A DNA stretch of 64,000 nt. Origin: a virus. A program made the position numbers and the translations under genes. Each line of letters opens with the position of its first letter. The stretch's first letter is position 1. This document shows positions 1 to 6,740 of this stretch, piece by piece. The notes below the pieces were generated by a model, which saw nothing but the letters and a program-made list of their open reading frames with translations, did not search any database and was not told the DNA's origin. Location of the stretch: IMG/VR virus record IMGVR_UViG_3300042367_000583, positions 20,018-84,017 of that record. The stretch is one strand, 5' to 3'.

Positions 1-4
1 TAAA

Positions 5-472
5 CTAAGTAAATAATCTTGATGCAATACTAAGTAAATACACCCATTCTTCTTCAAGCATCAACATCATTCCAGAAGGATCGGGATTAGTAAGTAAGCA
101 AAAGCTTACTTCGTCTATGGGATTACCATCGTAGAATAACTCAATATCAGTATTTGGGAAAAATGCAAAAAAGGCAAACTTAAAGTCGGCATTTTGGCGA
201 TTTTCGCAGGTTAGTGTAGCAAAATGATCTGAATTTGAACTTATTTTTAGTTTCCAGTCAATAATTAAAGGAAAATCTTCTTTGCAATGTTCTCTTTCCT
301 TTACCCATTTAGCAATTTCGTCGATTATCCATTTTTGATCCTTTTGGATAAAATAATGAACTCCTTCTGAGTATTTAAAAGGATAAATTAACTTTGTTTC
401 GTACCAGGTTAACTTGAACTCTTGCGGGGCTGAGTCAATCTTAGGGAATTGTCCTATATCCATCATTGTCAT
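5..472 (-). CDS. hypothetical protein, possibly DUF6876-like
   Basis: 155 residues. The middle carries an aromatic, DUF6876-like pattern (YFIQKDQKWIIDEIA, then WKLKISS and FFPNTDIELFYDGN); I recall that family from cyanobacteria and phages but cannot confirm it, and its function is unknown. An AGGAGTAAAAG ribosome site lies just upstream of two near-adjacent ATGs (472 and 463); the first is used here. It is the last gene of a minus-strand run transcribed from about 1.84 kb, separated from its upstream neighbour by a heptamer repeat. Confidence 0.72.
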   Translation of the reverse strand: MTMMDIGQFPKIDSAPQEFKLTWYETKLIYPFKYSEGVHYFIQKDQKWIIDEIAKWVKEREHCKEDFPLIIDWKLKISSNSDHFATLTCENRQNADFKFAFFAFFPNTDIELFYDGNPIDEVSFCLLTNPDPSGMMLMLEEEWVYLLSIASRLFT

Positions 473-500
473 TCTTTTACTCCTAAATAATTTGTTTACT

Positions 501-528
501 GTTAGCTGATAACTGATAACTGATAACT
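501..528. repeat. intergenic GATAACT heptamer repeat
   Basis: Three tandem copies of a seven-base unit (CTGATAA register) sit between two minus-strand genes, next to the ribosome site of the downstream gene. Related tracts occur at 2772-2800, 3354-3376, 39841-39861, 40349-40370 and 43204-43228. Short tandem heptamers of this kind are typical of cyanobacterial intergenic DNA. Confidence 0.8.
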
Positions 529-1813
529 ATTTTTTGAGAATGAGTTTAGGCTTTTTGCTAAACTCAACTGGTAGGTTTTTTTGCCGGCAGACAGTCCGGC
601 AATCTGTCCATCTTTTACCGACCTTAGCAAGATAGGAGTCTTGGTTCCACTCCACCTTGTACCCTGCTTTTTCGCAGGCTGCCTTATAAGGAAGTTGGGA
701 TTCCTTCTGTTGAGCAGTAATCTGCTCTTCTTCAGCCTTTTTTAAGGCTTCTAGCTCGTTTTTCTGAGACTTGAAGGTTATGGCTTCAACTACTGCTCGA
801 TGCAGTTCGGTGGCATCCTTCGGAAAGGATTCATAGCCATTTCTTAAATCGCGGCTACGGACTACCACCCGTCTTTCCTCGCCACTTGTAAGTCTTATTT
901 GAATCCCTAGAGATAGGGATTCTTCGACAAGTTGGGGGAATCCCACCCCAAAATCTTCAATCAATTTTTGATTTGCTGAAATAGGAGCAGGTTCGGGTTC
1001 GGAAACCGCTTCTACTTTAGGATTTTCTATATCCCATTTTTTTCTGGTCCAGTAACCAGAATGATGATTCAAAGCCCAGTCTTTTTCCGATCTGGGTTTT
1101 GGAGGGTTTCTTAATGTTTTGGCTTCCCCACTGGGAAGCTGGTAGTTTACGACCCGAACGGTCACATAACCGCCATGGGATCTCGATCCCATTCCGTCAG
1201 ATGAAGGGGTATCTGATCCTTCGGAATAGAACCTTTCGGTTCTTTCATTGATTATTGTGCCGTGTGTCACGACATAATAATCGCTATTTTCATAACGGTC
1301 CCATTTTTTTAACCTATCTTTGATTGACAGGTAACTACCCCATTCCTTTTCCCGCGCCTCTTCCCGCGCTTCTACGGCTCTTTTTTCCGCTTTTTCTCTT
1401 TCGGCTTGGCTGGCCAGCCAAGCCTCTTTCGCCTTCCTAGAAGCTTCTTTAGAAGCCTCTAAAGAGTCCAGATAATCATTAATTATCTGGTTGATAATTT
1501 CATCTTCGAAACCTACTGAGTAGGTTAGGGAATTGAGATCAATTCCCCAAGCATCTGCCCACAGGTTTCCGTCTGTAGTCATTTCCTCCTCGCTCGGTAA
1601 ATATAAACCAGCGTAATCGCCGGTTAGTTGAGCCATTTCTGTCGTAACAGAAATCTCAGCCCAACTGGCGGTGGGGAGAGGGACGAGGCGGGGTTCAAAC
1701 CCGTCATCGTACCAAAAACACCCCCCTTGTACCGCGATTACGCGGGTTTCAAACAAGAGACTTTCGTCTTCTTGGTCAAAGGGGATGTCTGCGAGAGTGA
1801 TCTGAGATTTCAT
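527..1813 (-). CDS. hypothetical protein with central charged coiled coil
   Basis: 428 residues, not recognised. Residues about 115-165 are a Lys/Glu/Ala-rich helix (EASRKAKEAW, AEREKAEKRAVEAREEAREK) expected to form a coiled coil. The following part is rich in Tyr, Ser and Gly (RFYSEGSDTPSSDGMGSRSHGG), and the C-terminus is basic with two Cys (KRWTDCRTVCRQ). There is no signal peptide or membrane segment. It has its own TTGACA/TAAGAT promoter at 1849-1877 and heads the leftmost minus-strand run. A structural or host-interaction role is possible, but nothing in the sequence decides it. Confidence 0.8.
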   Translation of the reverse strand: MKSQITLADIPFDQEDESLLFETRVIAVQGGCFWYDDGFEPRLVPLPTASWAEISVTTEMAQLTGDYAGLYLPSEEEMTTDGNLWADAWGIDLNSLTYSVGFEDEIINQIINDYLDSLEASKEASRKAKEAWLASQAEREKAEKRAVEAREEAREKEWGSYLSIKDRLKKWDRYENSDYYVVTHGTIINERTERFYSEGSDTPSSDGMGSRSHGGYVTVRVVNYQLPSGEAKTLRNPPKPRSEKDWALNHHSGYWTRKKWDIENPKVEAVSEPEPAPISANQKLIEDFGVGFPQLVEESLSLGIQIRLTSGEERRVVVRSRDLRNGYESFPKDATELHRAVVEAITFKSQKNELEALKKAEEEQITAQQKESQLPYKAACEKAGYKVEWNQDSYLAKVGKRWTDCRTVCRQKNLPVEFSKKPKLILKK

Positions 1814-1848
1814 TGTTTTAATCCTTGTGTGTTTGTTTGTCTATACTT

Positions 1849-1877
1849 ATCTTATGATATTCTCCCAGTAATGTCAA
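1849..1877 (-). promoter_or_regulatory. promoter of the 527-1813 gene, with inverted repeat
   Basis: On the minus strand TTGACA (1872-1877) and TAAGAT (1849-1854) are separated by exactly 17 bases. The -35 box lies inside the loop of a perfect 10-bp inverted repeat (ATTCTCCCAG at 1859-1868, CTGGGAGAAT at 1882-1891), which suggests an operator. On the plus strand the same repeat is followed by a short T-run and could also terminate transcription. Confidence 0.65.
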
Positions 1878-1983
1878 CTATCTGGGAGAATCTTTTTTCT
1901 GAACGTTTGTACTACTTATTAATCCCAAATAGTTGATAATGATAACTGATAACCTTAATCTTCTATGCGCCAATCTGCATTTG

Positions 1984-2337
1984 CTACAGCATCATCTTAT
2001 TAGGTTTCACTTCGTTGAGTACTGATTGGACAACCTCCCCCTTTATCTGTTTTGCACACAAATATCCTCTATTTCCGTCAGAACGACGGTAGTTCAGCTC
2101 GGTAAATGTTCCACACCTTGTGGATGGAAGCAATAATACTTTTGGGTTTTCGTGTCCTTGTAACGTTAGGTAGCGATTAGCTTTATGGAGTGTTTGACCT
2201 ACTCCAAACACTACCATCCCGATTAGGGTAGCAATCAAAAGATAATACGTGTTCTCTAGCATCGCAATTGTCCTAAGTATTTTCCTGGATTCCTCGTTCA
2301 TATCCTCATCAGTGCCTAGAATTGAGCCGCTAGGCAT
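1984..2337 (-). CDS. small single-membrane-span hypothetical protein
   Basis: 117 residues. A hydrophobic segment near residues 27-48 (TYYLLIATLIGMVVFGVG) should span the membrane, followed by a basic C-terminal domain with two Cys. The first ATG has no clear ribosome site; a second ATG at 2301 (MNEESRKIL) is a plausible alternative start with GAGG close by. Family not recognised. It lies between co-oriented small phage genes. Confidence 0.55.
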   Translation of the reverse strand: MPSGSILGTDEDMNEESRKILRTIAMLENTYYLLIATLIGMVVFGVGQTLHKANRYLTLQGHENPKVLLLPSTRCGTFTELNYRRSDGNRGYLCAKQIKGEVVQSVLNEVKPNKMML

Positions 2338-2364
2338 ACGGGAAAAGTTCCCGTTTCGGATTGG

Positions 2365-2751
2365 CTAGGGCTTTTGTAAAAACAAACAGCCTAAAACATT
2401 TGAGGGGTTAGACTCATCCCGGACGATTGCACCGGGGGCAAGGCAGTCCGTCCGTCCTTGTTTACTAGCGGCCGCCGCCACTAGCCCAGAGACAATGTAG
2501 AAAGTTTCCCCGTCTGCATCTGGTAGCCCCTCAATATCCCCGTAAATAACGGTTTCTACTGGGATACCGTCAATGGGTTCTGCGGGTTCGTTGGACATTT
2601 TAACTCGCGGGAGAATCCCCGATGCGGGAATTTCCTTAAGAATCACAATCTTCTCTTTGTTTCCCAGAAACTGTTTCTTTGCATCTTGGGTGATGCCAGC
2701 TTCTTTGTTTAATATGGTGATAGTGTGAGGGGTTGCGTTGACAATAGCCAT
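2365..2751 (-). CDS. conserved NATPHTI-motif protein
   Basis: 128 residues counted from the internal ATG at 2751, chosen because AGGAGTAAAAACC precedes it; the longer open frame runs back through the heptamer repeat and is not credible. The start MAIVNATPHTITI matches a widespread phage and bacterial family with an N-terminal N-x-TPH motif and no assigned function that I know. Middle and C-terminus are beta-rich with an Ala-rich turn (GLVAAAASKQGR) and end in GCLFLQKP. Probably cytosolic. Confidence 0.75.
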   Translation of the reverse strand: MAIVNATPHTITILNKEAGITQDAKKQFLGNKEKIVILKEIPASGILPRVKMSNEPAEPIDGIPVETVIYGDIEGLPDADGETFYIVSGLVAAAASKQGRTDCLAPGAIVRDESNPSNVLGCLFLQKP

Positions 2752-2771
2752 GGTTTTTACTCCTAAATAAT

Positions 2772-2800
2772 TGTTAGCTGACAACTGATAACTGATAACT
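2772..2800. repeat. intergenic GATAACT heptamer repeat
   Basis: Variant heptamers (AGCTGAC, AACTGAT twice) lie between the formylglycine-enzyme-like gene and the NATPHTI gene, directly upstream of the latter's ribosome site. Confidence 0.75.
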
Positions 2801-2806
2801 AATTCA

Positions 2807-3334
2807 TTAATCACAAACTACCCGAAAACCAGTATTGCAGCAAGATTCTTCAAAATAGAGGTAACTAAGTTGTGCCGCACAACATCTATAGGAGTCGGTG
2901 TCAAATCCGCCCCCACGGGGAACCTTTTGACACCATTCCCAGACGTTGCCGTGCATATCGTACAATCCCCAAGCATTGGGCTTTTTCTGACCCACAGGAT
3001 GAGTTATTAATCCAGAGTTATCTTCGTACCAAGCGTAATCTTTTAGCTGATCGAAATCATTACCAAAGCTAAATAGGGTTTCTGTACCAGCGCGACAGGC
3101 ATATTCCCATTCTGAATTTGTAGGTAGGCGATAGTTTTTCCCTGTTATTCGTCTCAATTTCTGGTAAAAAGCTACGGCATTATCATAACTAACTTGTTCT
3201 ACTGGATTTTGGGGTTTGTTTATGAAATAAGAGGGGTTGTTTCCCATTACCTCTTGATATTGTTCCTGAGTAATGGGATATTTGCCAATTTTAAAGGTTA
3301 CATTCGGAATCTCTATCATTTCAATCTCAATCAT
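2807..3334 (-). CDS. FGE-sulfatase / C-type-lectin fold protein, possible DGR target
   Basis: 175 residues with the formylglycine-generating-enzyme (SUMF1, PF03781) hallmarks: KYPITQEQYQEVMG, NPVEQVSYDNAVAF, YRLPTNSEWEYACRAG, WGLYDMHGNVWEW, RGGGF and the terminal GFRVVCD. This fold is used both by enzymes and as a binding scaffold; in phages and cyanobacteria it is a common target of diversity-generating retroelements. The segment between RGGG and GFRVV is unusually rich in Tyr, Cys, Ser and Asp, with most codons ending in C or T at positions where relatives carry Asn, as expected of adenine-directed diversification. No reverse transcriptase is seen in the window. Ribosome site AGGAGTAAAAAA at the start. 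Confidence 0.88.
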   Translation of the reverse strand: MIEIEMIEIPNVTFKIGKYPITQEQYQEVMGNNPSYFINKPQNPVEQVSYDNAVAFYQKLRRITGKNYRLPTNSEWEYACRAGTETLFSFGNDFDQLKDYAWYEDNSGLITHPVGQKKPNAWGLYDMHGNVWEWCQKVPRGGGFDTDSYRCCAAQLSYLYFEESCCNTGFRVVCD

Positions 3335-3353
3335 TTTTTTACTCCTAAATAAT

Positions 3354-3376
3354 GGTTACTGATAACTGATAACTGG
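3354..3376. repeat. intergenic GATAACT heptamer repeat
   Basis: About three tandem heptamers (GGTTACT, GATAACT, GATAACT) separate the gene ending at 3379 from the one starting at 3334. Confidence 0.75.
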
Positions 3377-3378
3377 TA

Positions 3379-3792
3379 TTAAAACTCTTGCCATGTCGTC
3401 GGGTCGGTCATTGGTTCGCTGTACCGACTTAAATCCGATGGTTCGTTATCATCGTAAATAAAATCGTCGTTCGGTTCGTTACTAGGAATCTCATAGTAGC
3501 GTCCGCCGCAATCCACAAAGCCCATCGTAACGGGTTGAAATTCGATTGCGGGTAATTCCTGGTTGGGAAGTTTTCCGTCGGGGCTGAAACCCCGACTTAA
3601 CTTGCCATTAAAGGCATCAAACCACCACTCCTTCCCAGTTTGCTGGCAAGTGACTCGGAGGGTCGTTATTTGTCCCTCTCCCCATACTTCAAGAGCGACA
3701 CGGTGTTTTTGTCCTTTGGCGACCATGACAAAATTACCAGACATAACGGGGACAGAGTTAGATTTGACGGATACGCGATTGGATGCTAACAT
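3379..3792 (-). CDS. hypothetical acidic-tail protein
   Basis: 137 residues from the ATG at 3792 (an upstream in-frame GTG at 3831 is the alternative). The N-terminal two thirds look beta-rich and include EVWGEGQITTLRVTCQQTGKEWWFDAF; the last 35 residues are strongly acidic (SNEPNDDFIYDDNEPSD). Family not recognised. It is the first gene after a well-formed minus-strand promoter at 3874-3902. Confidence 0.7.
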   Translation of the reverse strand: MLASNRVSVKSNSVPVMSGNFVMVAKGQKHRVALEVWGEGQITTLRVTCQQTGKEWWFDAFNGKLSRGFSPDGKLPNQELPAIEFQPVTMGFVDCGGRYYEIPSNEPNDDFIYDDNEPSDLSRYSEPMTDPTTWQEF

Positions 3793-3873
3793 CACTTTTG
3801 ACCTAATAAGGGTTGACGGAAAGGCGATCACACTAATTTGCAGTTGGGAGTGGTCGTCTTTCTCTATATCTGT

Positions 3874-3902
3874 ATAGTAGCATCATGTTAATAGTATGTC
3901 AA
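3874..3902 (-). promoter_or_regulatory. promoter for the 3.8 to 2.4 kb minus-strand run
   Basis: TTGACA (3897-3902) and TACTAT (3874-3879) on the minus strand with 17-base spacing, divergent from the Cro-like gene starting at 3954, so both may be under control of that repressor. Confidence 0.65.
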
Positions 3903-3953
3903 GTATTATTCTAAAAAAAGTTATACTAAATATATTGAGTGTAAAACAATACA

Positions 3954-4157
3954 ATGGTACTACAAAACAGGGTCAAGGAATTTACAGAATCTAGAGGGAT
4001 CACGGTTTACCGATTTATCAAGGATACGGGTATCGCACCCAATACGGGTTATAAATTGGCAAGAGATGCCGATCACTTACCATCTATCACTGTCTTACAG
4101 GCAATCTGTAACAGATACGAGATACAGCCTAACGAAATTGTCTATTGGATTGATTGA
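3954..4157 (+). CDS. Cro/C1-type (XRE) helix-turn-helix repressor
   Basis: 67 residues, essentially a single HTH_3 domain: RVKEFTESRGITVYRFIKDTGIAPNTGYKLARDADHLPSITVLQAICNRYEI, with the recognition helix near TGYKLARD. The short Cro-like size and its divergent position next to the promoter at 3874-3902 suggest a control switch for the minus-strand run to its left. It is followed 20 bases later by a tRNA gene. Confidence 0.9.
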   Translation: MVLQNRVKEFTESRGITVYRFIKDTGIAPNTGYKLARDADHLPSITVLQAICNRYEIQPNEIVYWID

Positions 4158-4176
4158 AAGTGTGATATACTGGCAA

Positions 4177-4249
4177 GCGGGGTGAGTGAAATGGTTTCCA
4201 CATAGGCCTCATAAGCCTAAAACACTAGGTTCGACTCCTAGACCCCACA
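4177..4249 (+). tRNA. tRNA-Met (CAU anticodon)
   Basis: 73-nt cloverleaf. Acceptor 4177-4183 pairs with 4242-4248 (one mismatch at position 2). The anticodon arm TAGGC-CTCATAA-GCCTA has a perfect 5-bp stem and CAT at 4210-4212; the T arm CTAGG-TTCGACT-CCTAG is perfect. CCA is not encoded. CAU could also be a lysidine-modified Ile tRNA. It is positioned between the Cro-like gene and the PadR-like gene. Confidence 0.9.
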
Positions 4250-4253
4250 TTAA

Positions 4254-4547
4254 TCAAGTAAAATTCCAATTAAAAGAATTATCAAATCCTTGAATGTCAG
4301 TAAGGGGTTTTTCTCCTGATTGGGTAAGTCGATAGTATCTTTTTCTAGCACCGGCTCTATCGCTAGATCGCTCGGTTCCCCGTTGAGATTTAATGAGTCC
4401 TTTTTCCTCTAATTTCTGAAATACAGGATAAAATGAGCCAATATCAAGGCTTTTACCTTTAATGTCAGCTATAGATTCAATTATCTGCAATCCTGACAAT
4501 TCTTTATTGTAGAGAGTCCGCAAAACAAGGATTTCTTTAGGGGTCAT
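4254..4547 (-). CDS. PadR-like winged-helix regulator
   Basis: 97 residues: MTPKEILVLRTLYNKELSGLQIIESI, then GSFYPVFQKLEEKGLIKSQ, then RKRYYRLTQSGEKPL, the classic PadR winged-helix order including the Y-P-x-x-x-K-LE-x-x-GLI recognition helix and the wing before YRLT. It lacks the long C-terminal dimerisation helix of full-length PadR, so it belongs to the short form. It is transcribed divergently from the antirepressor unit whose -10 box is only 10 bases away, suggesting direct control of that promoter. No Shine-Dalgarno; probably near-leaderless. Confidence 0.85.
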   Translation of the reverse strand: MTPKEILVLRTLYNKELSGLQIIESIADIKGKSLDIGSFYPVFQKLEEKGLIKSQRGTERSSDRAGARKRYYRLTQSGEKPLTDIQGFDNSFNWNFT

Positions 4548-4557
4548 TTAAATACGG

Positions 4558-4607
4558 TATAATATTGGTATGCCCCCGCATTAACGGGGGACTAATCACA
4601 ATTACTA
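4558..4607 (+). promoter_or_regulatory. promoter plus 5'-terminal GC stem-loop leader
   Basis: TATAAT at 4558-4563 is followed by a 6-bp stem CCCCCG (4573-4578) / CGGGGG (4585-4590) with loop CATTAA that would lie at the very 5' end of the transcript, then ACTAATCACA. The same arrangement (TACAAT, GCCCCCG stem, GGGGGACTAACCACA) precedes the Rha-type gene on the minus strand at 54450-54498. A stem at the extreme 5' end could stabilise the message or bind a regulator. Confidence 0.6.
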
Positions 4608-4621
4608 TTACAGAGTAAATC

Positions 4622-5141
4622 GTGACTGATATTAGTTTACAGCGTTTTGATCACGATGGTATTGATAATTAATTATCAATACCGAGACCGGTGAGATCTT
4701 TGCCTCAATTAGTGGATATGCCCGGATGTCAGGGAAAATGCCTTCGACTATTTCTCGCCTATGAGTGGTTTGCGCGAAAAGGGTCTTGAGCAGGCTCAAA
4801 TCGAGACAACAGGCGGGTTACAAGGTGTTGCGTTGATACCAGAAGATTTGATCTGTCAGTGGTTAATCAAAGACAATCACGAACTAGCCCTAAAAGTAAT
4901 GCAGTTGGGCGTTCGCTTATTCCTTCACACCTTAGCCGGTTTTCAGGTCAAAAGTGAGGCAATTGAGACTAACAAGCAACTTGAGAACCAAATCGCTGAA
5001 TTGACTGCCAAAATCGACAAATTAGATTATCGAGAAGTTGACTATATCGATGAAATCCTTGGCTTAAAAGACCGAATCAAAGAGATTGAGAGCAAAAACT
5101 CTACTCTAGAGGAACAAATCGAGTTAATGGGGGGATATTAG
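4622..5141 (+). pseudogene. antirepressor-like gene broken by two frameshifts
   Basis: Three successive frames join into one protein. Frame a starts GTG at 4622 (TDISLQRFDHDGI), frame b supplies LIINTETGEIFASISGYARM and SGKMPSTISR, and frame c from 4761 supplies SGLREKGLEQAQIETTGGLQ, GVALIPEDLICQWLIKDN and a C-terminal coiled coil (LENQIAELTAKIDKL) to 5141. TGEIFASISGYARMSG and ALIPEDLICQWL are, as I recall, typical of cyanobacterial phage antirepressor-like proteins. Both shifts have the same sense. The first falls inside a perfect palindrome (4658-4683): removing one TA restores reading as GIELIINTE. The second is an ATGA stop/start overlap at 4761. The 126-residue 3' frame could still be translated alone. 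The leader is shared with the Rha gene at 54.4 kb. Confidence 0.6.
4658..4683. repeat. perfect 26-bp palindrome
   Basis: Two 13-base arms (GGTATTGATAATT and its exact complement) meet without a spacer. It lies inside the broken antirepressor gene at the first frameshift, and may be the product of a templated quasi-palindrome mutation rather than an operator. Confidence 0.85.
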
Positions 5142-5229
5142 GTAAAAAGCAGTAAACAAGGTTGTTTACTGCTAAAATAAAAAGCAATTGAAATTGATAC
5201 CATAACTGGTACATAACTGATAAAGCTAA

Positions 5230-5256
5230 CCCCTGTAGTCTCTACAGGGGTTTTTT
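5230..5256 (+). terminator. rho-independent terminator
   Basis: Nine-bp perfect stem CCCCTGTAG (5230-5238) / CTACAGGGG (5242-5250), three-base loop, then six T. It ends the antirepressor transcription unit. Confidence 0.92.
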
Positions 5257-5350
5257 GTTGCCTAATGTTCGGAGCTTGTTGCCTAATGTTCGGAGCTTGT
5301 TGCCTAATGTTCGGAGCTTGACTGGTTAATGTTCGGAGCTTGACTGGTTG
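5257..5350. repeat. iteron-like 21-bp direct repeats
   Basis: Three exact 21-base units (5257-5277, 5278-5298, 5299-5319; core CCTAATGTTCGGAGCTT), a 22-base variant (GACTGGTTAATGTTCGGAGC and two T, 5320-5341) and a partial fifth unit. They lie between a terminator and the dyad-rich AT region, an arrangement like iteron-type replication origins or partition sites. Confidence 0.9.
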
Positions 5351-5365
5351 TTATTATCGTTAATA

Positions 5366-6010
5366 GATTGTAGATAAGGATATCTACAATGGAAGTCTTG
5401 ATATATATAGGTTTCAGACTTTGTTGATGTTGTTAACGCTATCCCCGATGTTATTTTTTTACACTCTTACTGCTGACCTCGATTAATTAGATTGTTAGTT
5501 TGTAAATAAGTTGTAAATACCCTTATTAACAAAGATGAAAAGGATGAAAGTATTGATATATATAGCTTTCATTATTTCTGTACTTCTTTGTTGATATTGT
5601 TGATGATTACCTCGTGTGTATTTTTTGCCTTATTGTTGAGTCTGTTTCTTTTTATTGTTGACCTTGTTTGTTTTCTTTATCTTTTTCTCCTCCTATAAGG
5701 CATCGACAATATCTACAAAGTCTGAAACCTAGTCATTGCAAAGGTTTCGATTGTTAATAACCTTATTAACAATCGAATTACAAAAAGAACAAATTAGCGA
5801 TAAGACACTTCTCAACACTAAAATTCTCTGATTAGCCAAAAATACGGCATTTTGTCAATAGAGTCGGTTTTGCATTTAATAACTTTTTATTGCTGACTTT
5901 GCTGTACATCTTCTTTTTTCTTTTTTCCCTATAAAACATCGACAATATCTACAAAGTCTAAAACCTATACCCTGTAAAGCTTTCGATTGTAGATAACCTT
6001 ATCTACAATC
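5366..6010. repeat. nested dyad-bounded repeat elements (R1)
   Basis: Gene-free, AT-rich DNA holding two nested copies of a repeat element. Left ends carry dyads at 5366-5390 and (degenerate) 5511-5532; right ends carry dyads at 5748-5775 (13-bp perfect arms CGATTGTTAATAA) and 5985-6010 (12-bp perfect arms GATTGTAGATAA). Inside each dyad is a further inverted repeat, GGTTTCAGACTTTGTTGAT on the left against its complement around 5715-5731 on the right. Related elements occur at 44232-44464, 45300-45392 and 54622-54853. No coding sequence is apparent. Confidence 0.85.
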
Positions 6011-6278
6011 TATTTACAATCTAACAATCGCTCTGTAGTATCTGTAATATATGTAATACAGATAAGCAAAAAAAATACCGCCCTTTGTTTAGACGGTATC
6101 TCCTGTCAATCTTTAAAAAAATTCTCTCATAGTCTTAATAGAATTGTCAAGACAAAAAAAATAACCGCGCTCCCGGGTGCGGTATAAAAGAGCGCGGCGG
6201 TATAAATTATGTTTTCCTTTTAAGTATATCTCAAAAAAGAAAATTTAATATATAATACAATAAACAGTACAGAACTTA
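6011..6278 (+). promoter_or_regulatory. gene-free leader with hairpins and promoter of the tail-fibre run
   Basis: No gene is seen. A stem ATACCG/CGGTAT near 6077-6098 is followed on the minus strand by a T-run and could terminate leftward transcription. A GC-rich stem CCGCGCTC (6165-6172) / GAGCGCGG (6190-6197) follows. TATAAT at 6251-6256 gives a short leader to the ATG at 6282; its -35 region is poor, so it may need a phage activator. Confidence 0.5.
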
Positions 6279-6281
6279 TTG

Positions 6282-6740
6282 ATGCCACAAAAAGTCCTCA
6301 CAGGCAATCTCTATTTAATAGGGCAGTCGTATCCTACGATTGCCAGTGAAACTGTTATTGAGATTAAGCAGGGAGCGACTTGGGATGAGGAGTTTTATGT
6401 TCAAGGAGATATTACGGCATGGAACATTAACTTCTATATTGCCAAACAATCAGGCGAGACTAGAATAGCTACTGGCCGGATCGAGGGGTTGCAATTTGGA
6501 GATTTTACGGTAGAGGGAGCTGAATATGAAAATTACACTTATTTTAAGTTGATTGTCGATAGTAATATTACGGCTGAAATGGATATTACTCCGATTGCAA
6601 TTAAAGAAATTACACAGCCAAAACCAGGAAGAGACTACTGGCAAGCTGACTTAGAGGCTTCTAAAACAATTGCTACTAAATTGATAGTTCAACCTTTAGC
6701 TTTTGATCTAACTCCTGTAGTGGTAAGGGGGCAAGTCTGA
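6282..6740 (+). CDS. virion/baseplate-type hypothetical protein
   Basis: 152 residues from ATG 6282 (TTG one codon earlier is less likely). Beta-rich: ETVIEIKQGATWDEEFYVQG, ITAWNINFYIAKQSGE, and ITQPKPGRDYWQADLEAS, a pattern seen in small phage tail or baseplate proteins with an IKQGATW start. There is no membrane segment. Its stop codon overlaps the start of the next gene (TGATG), so the two are probably translated together. Confidence 0.75.
   Translation: MPQKVLTGNLYLIGQSYPTIASETVIEIKQGATWDEEFYVQGDITAWNINFYIAKQSGETRIATGRIEGLQFGDFTVEGAEYENYTYFKLIVDSNITAEMDITPIAIKEITQPKPGRDYWQADLEASKTIATKLIVQPLAFDLTPVVVRGQV

Noticed and set aside
1628-1936. 102-residue plus-strand open frame opposite the 527-1813 gene
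   Set aside because: Low-complexity, no start context, and the minus-strand gene has a promoter and continuous reading.
2807-3334. Active formylglycine-generating enzyme for a sulfatase
   Set aside because: No sulfatase gene is near, the protein is short for the full enzyme, and the fold is commonly a binding scaffold in phages; an enzymatic role is not supported.
6122-6150. TTGACA on the minus strand resembling the phage promoter
   Set aside because: No acceptable -10 box at 16-18 bases and no minus-strand gene to the left; at most an old or weak promoter for a very short transcript.
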